Source: Zanthoxylum bungeanum (taxonomy: Eukaryota > Streptophyta > Magnoliopsida > Sapindales > Rutaceae). From it: a stretch of 64,000 nt of DNA. Positions 57,401-64,000 of the stretch are shown piece after piece. The stretch lies in the NCBI GenBank assembly GCA_019454045.1, contig SKCR01038121.1, positions 62,001 to 126,000 on the forward strand, read 5' to 3'. The notes below the pieces were generated by a model. It saw only the letters and a program-made list of their open reading frames with translations. It was not told the DNA's origin and searched no databases. A program made the translations under genes and the position numbers. Within the stretch, counting starts at the first letter, position 1. Each line of letters starts with the position of its first letter.

Positions 57401-58831
57401 TCACGTATTTTAAAACATTGCCTATACCCAAATCGTTGGGTCTAGGCAGTGCATCGAAATGGCAGGCGTTTTCTGTCCATTTTGTGGCAATTTCGTCGCC
57501 AAAAGCCTCCGTTGATCGCCGCCGATTTTCATACCCTAACCCTATTTTTATAAATCTATCTCATAAATTTCAAAAAACCCCAATTTTTCAGGACATAAAC
57601 TCTAATTTCTAAAAAACGACTAAATTTGAATTCTCTGCCGGCCGAGAATTGTCTAGGCCCGCCTAGGCATTGGGCTATCTCCTGACTAGCGCTTAGCGCG
57701 TTTTAGAACATTGGCCACATCGCCATCCTCTCGTTGTCGTCGTTCTCGCTGTTTGAGTTTTGTTATTGAATCTTTTTGTGATTGTTTTAGATTGTTAAGT
57801 TTAGTGGGGCAAGTGAGGAATCTCATTTTGTTTTAAAGGGTAATTTATGTCTGAAGCTTTTCATTGATATTTGATGCTCATTTGTTCTCTTCTTCCCTAA
57901 CCAATCGAAATTTCAGTTTGAGAGTAAGGAAGAAGAAGATTGAAACCAGCTGGACCTAGACCAAGTCAGCAGTTCATCGGTTGAACCAGCCGGGGCGGCA
58001 AGTTCTTTTATGGATTAATTGAAAGCCAAGTTATTGGGATAACCCAGACTTGAACTTAGATCAGTTCCCGGGTTTAGCAGTCGGCCTGGACAGTCCAGGT
58101 TTTAAATCATTGAAAAAAACTACTATAGTACTATTTCATGCAAGAGAATAAGGTAGCGGCAAATTTGAAGAGAGAGGATCGTGAACATACATGTGTATAT
58201 CCTTATATGCCATAGAAAACATATTGAGGCTTAAAAGCACCAACCTGTAACATAGTACTTAATAAATTGACAATAACTACTACCATTTCATCCAAGAGAA
58301 CACAGACACGACAATATAGGTACTATTGGGCATCTAACCTGTTTTTTTCCCTGCTTTGAAAGACTTAATTGAGAGAGTACATCCTTCAGCTCCTTTATTC
58401 GAAAATATGCCAATTTTTCCTGCGAGAGAAGATGCAAGGTGTCAAAAATTTTGCATACCAGCACGAGATAGAGCAGAGGGGAAAAAACCCCTTTAAAAAT
58501 TTGTTTGCGCGCTTAACAAAAACTTAAAAAATGGTGTGCAATATAAATTTCATCCCAAAAAGAGTACTCATGACTCAACTTCCAGTTTTTTCATCTCAAT
58601 GGCATTCAATTAATTTACCGAATACATCGCATACTCCATAACTTCACATCATTTTAATTTTTAAATTCCTCAAACTCTTCCTTCGCCATCTTCCAATTGA
58701 CATCTCCGAAAGAAAAAACTAAACCACACTAACAAAACCACTTATTTATCACAAGAAATTAACAACTAATCAACGTGAGCAAACAAAAAACAAATACTTC
58801 TAATTACCTTGCAGCTAGGTATCAAATCCAT
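45421..58831 (-). CDS. SIZ1: E3 SUMO-protein ligase SIZ1 (16 exons)
   Basis: Nuclear SUMO E3 ligase. Exons: 58808-58831, 58339-58419, 55409-55451, 54392-54464, 53977-54142, 53622-53752, 52684-52752, 51698-51785, 51532-51607, 51099-51172, 50691-50798, 50347-50508, 47471-47575, 47278-47358, 45986-47189, 45421-45560. Phases join cleanly to 874 residues. SAP domain about 10-45. PHD finger C116, C118, C130, C135, H140, C143, C163, C166. PINIT region about 190-310. SP-RING with C380, H382, C385, C403 and C406. SUMO-interacting motif [10 protein letters not shown] at about 604, and a sumoylation-type VKQE near 490. Plant SIZ1 acts in phosphate, cold, heat, ABA and salicylate responses. Intron 13 begins with GC; introns 2 and 12 are large and carry insertions. 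Confidence 0.95.
49763..49936 (-). mobile_element. SINE copy in SIZ1 intron 12
   Basis: The best preserved family member: T run at the left, AACCCGGGCTTAAGCAGAGC, CTCTTACAAGAAATGCACC, GGACTCAAACTCAAGACC and AACCAAGTCATAAGCCC. On the minus strand it has a tRNA-like head (GGGTGTTGCTTGGTGGCAAA, then GAGTTTGAGTCC as B box) and a 3' A run. It lies in the same transcriptional sense as SIZ1. Confidence 0.75.
50120..50335 (-). repeat. Duplicated copies of the SIZ1 exon 12 end in intron 12
   Basis: The block ATAGATTGACACCAAAAGAATCTTTAACT occurs as two near-identical copies (ending about 50233 and 50286) and matches the 3' end of exon 12 (AGATTGACACCAAAAGAATC at 50358-50377). The shared sequence includes the exon/intron border and about 50 bp of following intron. 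A smaller duplication (TTTACAAACACCTGCATGTAAG) lies at about 50150-50195. Confidence 0.85.
56536..57713. mobile_element. Middle hAT-like element
   Basis: Ends CAGTGTTC and (mirror) CAATGTTCTAAAACGCGC, flanked by GCCATGTC (56528-56535) and GCCACATC (57714-57721), an 8-bp duplication with two changes. It is interrupted by the inner element. Confidence 0.55.
56565..57420. mobile_element. Inner hAT nonautonomous element
   Basis: Terminal inverted repeats CAGTGTTTTAAAATACGT and CAATGTTTTAAAATACGT, flanked by the exact 8-bp duplication CCTATACC (56557-56564 and 57421-57428). Subterminal GCCTCGAGGCG copies are dense at both ends. The middle (about 56785-57060) has AAACGACGAC...GTCGTCGTTTTGG, TTATATAAAAA and CTCTCGGCGTCGTC repeats, like a promoter/leader. 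Confidence 0.88.
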
Positions 58832-59290
58832 ATTTACTTTTTCTTTGTCAACAGAAACGCAGCCTCAGTCAGTATTTAGTCAAAGCTGCAAATTCCGATA
58901 ACCAATCAACAATCAGCCCATACAGTATCCACACAGCTATCGATATAACCAAACAAATTAGAAAATTTGATCCAATTAATTTCGAATCAAAACCGAATTA
59001 CAGCCGAAAAAACTGACGTTAATTTAAACATGAAAAGAATCGTAATTAATCGGAGAACTTACAGTGTGAGTAATCAAATTAAGCTTAATCGGCGAATTAG
59101 GATTCGCGATGAAGCTTTCGAACGTATCACCGACCTGCTTTATTGACCAAATGAAAAGAATGAACCAATCAGAAGAAGAAAAACGAGTAGCATAACCATC
59201 AAATTTCTGAAGAAGTCCCGGACGTATCGCCGATTATCAAATCCGGTTTTTTCAACGGCATAAGTCCGGGTTTAGTTTCAGTGCAAATGC
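58832..59290 (-). promoter_or_regulatory. SIZ1 5' leader, probably with a leader intron
   Basis: On the minus strand a consensus donor (CACT|GTAAGT, about 59062) and acceptor (TTTGCAG|C, about 58890) flank a plausible leader intron ending 60 bp before the ATG at 58831. Similar leader introns occur in many plant genes; this one is inferred from motifs only. Confidence 0.45.
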
Positions 59291-61039
59291 GGCTTGGATA
59301 TTGTGACGTACGCCCTTACGATTTTATTTTTTATTTTTGGAAAAATATTACTTATATCCCTATAGTTTACTTCAATTTCCTAACACATCCTTATAATTTG
59401 AAACATATTCCAAAACACCTTTCCTTCAAAAAATTTGCTCAAGATAATTTTACCCTTTATAAATTTAAAAAACTACAAAAAATTGAAAAATAAAAATTAT
59501 TTATAATAAAAATTCAAAATAATTTAAATTAAAAATGATTAAAGAAAAACAAAATTATTTATTTTATTATTCAAATTAGTATTGTAATTGTTATTCATGT
59601 AAATATATTTTATATGAGAGGAAATAATTAAATATTAATAGAAAATAAATTTTTATTTAGAAATTAATATCATTTTAAATTTTCTAATTTAATTAGAGAA
59701 ATGGTTCTCAGATTTTTATTTATTAAAATTTAGTGGTGATTGTATATAAACATACAAAAAAATTAATATGGAAGAAATACAAAAATTTAACAATTTTGAC
59801 TGTAATAAAAAGTTAATATATGTTAAAAAGTTATGTAATTCACTTTATATGTTTTTATAATTAATGTTAATTGTCTAAATTGAATAAGCGTGAAATTATA
59901 AAATTATGTTAATATTTAAGTAAGGGTGTTGAGGTAATTTAGAAAATATATGGGTGTTGATGGATATTTAATTATTTTTTGGCCTTTGGGTGAGAACGTT
60001 TAGGATGTGGCAATTTTTATTTGACGGTTATTATGTGTTAAATCGGGGTCGTTGATCCGATGGAATTCGAATGTGCGCTTTCTTGAATCTTGAGTTCTTG
60101 ATTAATCGTGCCAAGATCTACGATCAAGATCACGGACCACAAGAGATTGGAAACATTTCGCTTATCTTAAGTAGTTGGGTGGCAATGCATGGGTTTGGGT
60201 CTCCATAAAACAGTGGGGACTCAAACATTCATCTTTAGGAGGAAGAAGTTATTATATATGGGAGTTGATTCTCAAGTTGTATTTTGGTTGATTTAGAATT
60301 TGTAAGTCTCGAGCTTACGTCTTGGTTGATTTCTGGGCAGTGCTATAATTGTATGTATCTAGAATCCCAGTTGATAGCATATTGTAATATATGTAGTTTG
60401 TAATAATTCAAAAAAAAAAATAGTTGGGTTAATTACGAACCGCCCCCTATATTTTGAAGAAATACTAAAATATATCTCTCGAAACTTAATTTTCCTTCTT
60501 TATGTCCAATAAATTCAAATAAAAATAGATGTTCTAGATAAACACACTCGCCTTCTTATTGAATTAGTATTTGGTACATAGTAAAATCCACCTAACGAAG
60601 CTTAAAACACACCTTCACAATGTAACACAGGAGACGTCAATTTTTAAAAGGTTGGCCAACGACTTACCCTAATATGTGTTGGGAAATTTCTAAAGATACA
60701 AAATATAAATCCCGAAATTAATTGAGGTGTGCGTAAATTGGCCCGCATATCCTAATTATAAAAAATATATATATTTAAAAAATGTGAATATATATTATTT
60801 TCATCTGTCCACATTGTGTTATGGCATCAACCACTAGAAAATGCTACCAAAATAGAGATCATAACAAATACACAAAGAAGCTTAAATGAACAACTTTTAT
60901 ATTTTTTTCAGAGTGTTACCACCGAGTTATTTATTTAATTGTATTATTTGTAATCAAAATCAAGTAGTATTATTATTGATGTATTTTCTTTTTTGGGTAA
61001 TCAAAATAAATTTTTAGCAAATTATATAAATACTCAGTT

Positions 61040-61093
<54 letters not shown>

Positions 61094-61254
61094 TTGTTAC
61101 TTTTTAATTTATTATTAATTAATATTTTATTATTTTATTAAGGGTAAAAATATAATTACTCTTGATAATGAGATTCTCATTTCCTATTGTCAAATACACG
61201 GGCTTCACTCATTTTTTGTTCTCATTTACATTCTCAATCTCACTCTAATATATA
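59291..61254. other. AT-rich intergenic region
   Basis: No gene seen. It contains a small retroposon-like insertion (60181-60420) and a (TA)n microsatellite at about 61045-61089. Confidence 0.45.
60181..60420 (+). mobile_element. Short poly(A)-tailed retroposon
   Basis: 240 bp ending in 11 A, flanked by the exact 9-bp repeat TAGTTGGGT (60172-60180 and 60421-60429). No tRNA-type promoter boxes are convincing; it may be a SINE of another class or a short retrocopy. Confidence 0.5.
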
Positions 61255-61572
61255 AGGGTGCCAAAATAGCCCAGGCCCGACCCGGGGTGAAAAAAATCAG
61301 GGTCGAACTTCAAAAAGGGGTTCGGCTTAGGCCTGGGCCCGGGCCTGAGCTGGGCTCAACCAAAAAATCTCTGGTCCGACCCGGCCCGGGCTTAAAATAA
61401 ATAATTATATATTTATATTTATAAAATATATATTTATATAATGAATTTTTTATATTTATAATTTTTTATATTACCTAAAATCGAACCCGGCCCGAGCCGG
61501 ACGGGACTTTTCTCGGATCCGGACCAAAATTCAAACCCGGCCCGAACCCAACCTGTTACCATCTGTATTAAT
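61255..61572. mobile_element. CCCGGCCCGA-rich foldback element
   Basis: GC-rich arms (AGGGTGCCAAAATAGCCC...GGCCCGACCCGG and CCGGCCCGAACCCAACCTG) in inverted order around an AT core, in otherwise AT-rich DNA. It resembles nonautonomous hAT-type elements; no clear duplication. Confidence 0.45.
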
Positions 61573-63008
61573 GGAAATCATTTTCATTCCCTATTCACAT
61601 TCTCAATTAGTAATCATACCATCATATATATATCTTTTTCAACATATATAAATATATAATTAAGTTATCATTTGACGATATACCTCTCATTCGATTTTGC
61701 AATTGAATCTGTTGACGGCTGATTTTGGTCTCAGGGGCAATATGAGAATATTACTCCCGAGACAATCCTCCCTCAATAGTGAATTTGTTTGGTTATGGGG
61801 GACCAAAAGCAAACTTAGAAAAATACAGATAAATACGCCAATCGACAAGGAGATTTAACGTGGTTCGGCGGATTTTGGTCCGACCTACGTCCACGGGCAC
61901 AAAAAGGATGATACTTTTATTACTCAAACACGCTTCTCGACTCTGCTTCTGGTTTTTTACAAGTCTGATGGTAATGATTCTGATGATGATTCTTAATGCT
62001 CTCCCTTTGTTCCTCCTTTTTTTCTTAATCATACTCTACCCTCCTATTTATAATAGTGCAGAAATCAGATTCCTTCTTTTACAAGGGTTTCCTAGTTGAA
62101 ACAATTTCCCTTTCCCATAAGGATTCCTAGTCAAAAACTACATTTACTTCATTTATCATACTAGGACATTGACTTACTAGTTTACCCCATTAAAGTAGGA
62201 TAACTTATTATCTTATCTTGTATGGATAGAATGTCTTATCTTCCCGAACATGTCTTGCCCTATGCTCGGTTTTCACGAGGTCGGTCTTCATGTGGTCGGT
62301 CATAATAGTCTTTTATACTGAGAATGCTGCTGTCGACCTGATAATTGCCCGGTCATCTTGAACTCAAGTGCTCGGTCACTAACCGTAAAGTTCCCAGCCC
62401 CTTACTGTTGACTCTTTAGTGGTCGGGTCGGCATTAATAATCTTGACTGAGAAGTGAATTACCTTTTTTACCCTTGTCGTGCTGCTTAAATAACATAGTG
62501 CCTGAAAACACCATCAACATGTCCCATAGTTCTCGGTTCCAACGAGTATGCAAGTTGGTGCCGGGAACTATATAAAGATGGTGTGCTGATCGCCTTGCTG
62601 GTGGTCGCTCCAGAAATCACAGAGAAATTGCATTCGCCATCAATTAAGTCTTCTGTTTCTATCTTCATATCGTGGTTATTGGAGATGCTGACCCTATTCA
62701 GAATGATTCTCCCCCTCAAAGCAAATTGCTTACTTGGGTCGTTCCATAAGGAGATGAAGTTCCTCTTGTTGTCCAAACTAAAAATGACTAATCCTCTGTA
62801 ATATCTGTACCAGAGATTTAGAGGTCTTGACCCCTGACTGATCCAATCTTGATTGTGAGGAGAAAATTTTGCCTCTGAGCTAACGATGATGTGCTCGGTG
62901 GCATGTGATCCTGTCTCGAGCTGTGAGAGATGCTCGGACCTGGGGGAATGTTACGTCCCCAGTCCGAAGAACTGACTCGATGGGACGCAACCCGACCCCG
63001 AGCTGGGC

Positions 63009-63370
63009 GATTGCTTACTCCAGTGTTACCGAACATAAGGAGGAACATGCCCTTAATGTGTCGAGCACTCTTTTGATCCTCACTTACCCGATGTAATGGA
63101 TCCGTGGGAAAGCATAGCACGAGGGATGATGATGCCCCTGTGACGATTGCTAACTCCAGTGATGCCGGACCTAAGAAGGAATATACCCTTAATATCCCGG
63201 ACACTCTTTGATCCATTCATCATTTGGATCCAAGAGAGGCGCAGCACGGGGATGCGTTACGTCCCTGTAGCGTGTGCCTGCTCCAGCGTGGTAAGGAGGA
63301 GCCCTCGTACAATACAAAGGCTCCACAGTGACCCGACGTATAGAGGATGTGCCCTTACCATTCAAACGCT
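63009..63370. repeat. Tandem repeat, about 135 bp period
   Basis: Three diverged units begin TTGCTTACTCCAGTG (63009), TTGCTAACTCCAGTG (63147) and GTGCCTGCTCCAGCG (about 63275), each with a ...GGAGGAACATGCCCTTA-like block and a GATCC(A/T) end. Confidence 0.65.
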
Positions 63371-63644
63371 CTCCTTATCCAAATCCTGGTTCGTTGAGAC
63401 ACTGAATTGAAAGATTCAGAATTGTGTTTTGGAGACCTCGAGCAGGACGCTGTGTTTGAGGCATCCGTGTTGTTGTTTATACTTGCGAAACGTTTTATTT
63501 TGGGACAAGCGCTAAGTCGCCCCCACCCTTTAATTTTATTTTTCAAGTTTTGTTTTCGTTTTCCACTGGTCGGGTAGGGGGACGCCAGTGCCGGACTCAG
63601 TAGGGCTTCAAAAGGTTGATTCATTTCCCTTCTGAATAAGTCCA

Positions 63645-64000
63645 ACCTGATTAATCTGTTCGAGGCTGGATTCATTCCGCCGAGGCCACTTGATTAATCG
63701 GCTCGGGGTTGGATTCGTTCCGCCGAGGCCACTTGACTAATCGACTCGGGGCTGGATTTTGTTCCGCCGAGGCCACTTTGTTTTTCTCACTCGGGGTCGG
63801 GTTACGTCCCACCGAGTCTACCTCTTTGGACTGGGGACGTAACATTCCCCCAGTTCCAAGTGCCTTTCTCAGCTCGGGGTCGAGGTACGTCCCACCAAGT
63901 CAGCCATTCGGACTGAGGACGTAACATTCCCTCATGTCCAAGTGCCTTTCTCAGCTCGGGGTCGGGGTACGTCCCACCGAGTCAGCCCTTCGGACTGGGG
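63645..64000. repeat. Two adjacent tandem arrays with GACGTAAC/GTTACGTC motifs
   Basis: 63645-63790: units of about 55-60 bp with GATTAATCGGCTCGGGG and CCGCCGAGGCCACTT. 63790-64000: units of about 80 bp with CTCGGGGTCG, TACGTCCCACC, TTCGGACTG and GGGACGTAACATTCCC. The array continues past the window edge. Confidence 0.8.

Larger units (their letters stand above)
55816..58112. mobile_element. Outer hAT-like element in SIZ1 intron 2
   Basis: Ends CAATGTTTTAAAACCCAGCC and (mirror) CAATGATTTAAAACCTGGAC. The flanking 8 bp do not match well, so the duplication has decayed or the ends are off by a few bases. It holds the two elements below and no transposase. Confidence 0.55.
55452..58338 (-). other. 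SIZ1 intron 2, enlarged by nested insertions
   Basis: At 2.9 kb this is the largest intron. About 2.3 kb (55816-58112) is transposon. The flanks at about 55690-55810 and 58165-58285 resemble each other (GAGGATCGTGAACA / TAGGATCATGAACA, CTTAAAAGCAC), suggesting an older local duplication. Confidence 0.7.
61786..64000 (-). mobile_element. LTR-like region, open at the window edge
   Basis: Minus-strand reading: a TATA-type ATTATAAATAGG (about 62050), then TGCCCGTGGACGTAGG and GAACCACGTTAAATC, phrases widespread in the R/U5 part of plant LTRs, ending CCATAACCAAACA at 61786. The upstream part (62100-64000) would be U3 and holds several tandem arrays. The other end is outside the window; no gag or pol is visible. 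Confidence 0.5.

Noticed and set aside
61045..61089. Long (TA)n run as an origin or regulatory site
   Set aside because: A plain microsatellite; a second one at 29213-29236 is of the same kind.

Overview
This is a stretch of AT-rich plant nuclear DNA, most likely from a eudicot. The genes have many short introns with GT/AG borders, the gene families are plant families, and about half the window is transposon-derived. I cannot name the species from the sequence.

Layout. 1-2451: AT-rich repeats and the end of a CACTA transposon. 2452-12896: a tandem cluster of three fasciclin-like arabinogalactan (FLA) genes on the plus strand. The first and third are intact; the middle one is truncated and has a SINE in its leader. 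13580-14374 and 22240-22868: two copies of one Tourist-like MITE in opposite orientation, the first with a second MITE nested inside. 15745-16047: SEC61 beta, minus strand. 17055-21289: a deleted Ty1/copia element with a hAT insertion in one LTR. 24691-29157: a complete 15-exon mitochondrial isovaleryl-CoA dehydrogenase gene (409 aa), minus strand. 30546-40061: a young 9.5 kb LTR retrotransposon without pol. It carries a gag-like ORF and an intronless, nearly full-length cytokinin-activating LONELY GUY (LOG) sequence broken by one stop and one frameshift. 40910-42834: a solo LTR of a related family nested in an unidentified element. 45421-58831: a complete 16-exon SIZ1 SUMO E3 ligase gene (874 aa), minus strand, with nested hAT-like insertions in intron 2. 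59290-64000: intergenic DNA and a long LTR-like region with tandem repeats running off the window edge.

The host genes (cell-wall FLAs, ER translocon subunit, leucine catabolism, SUMO ligation) are unrelated in function and do not form a pathway. The most unusual item is the LOG-bearing retrotransposon. Its LTRs hold a dense array of ACGT-core (bZIP-type) and TTGAC (WRKY-type) motifs in the likely U3 promoter region. Because the LTRs are nearly identical while LOG is already broken, the captured gene probably travelled as a passenger in a family with other copies elsewhere in the genome.
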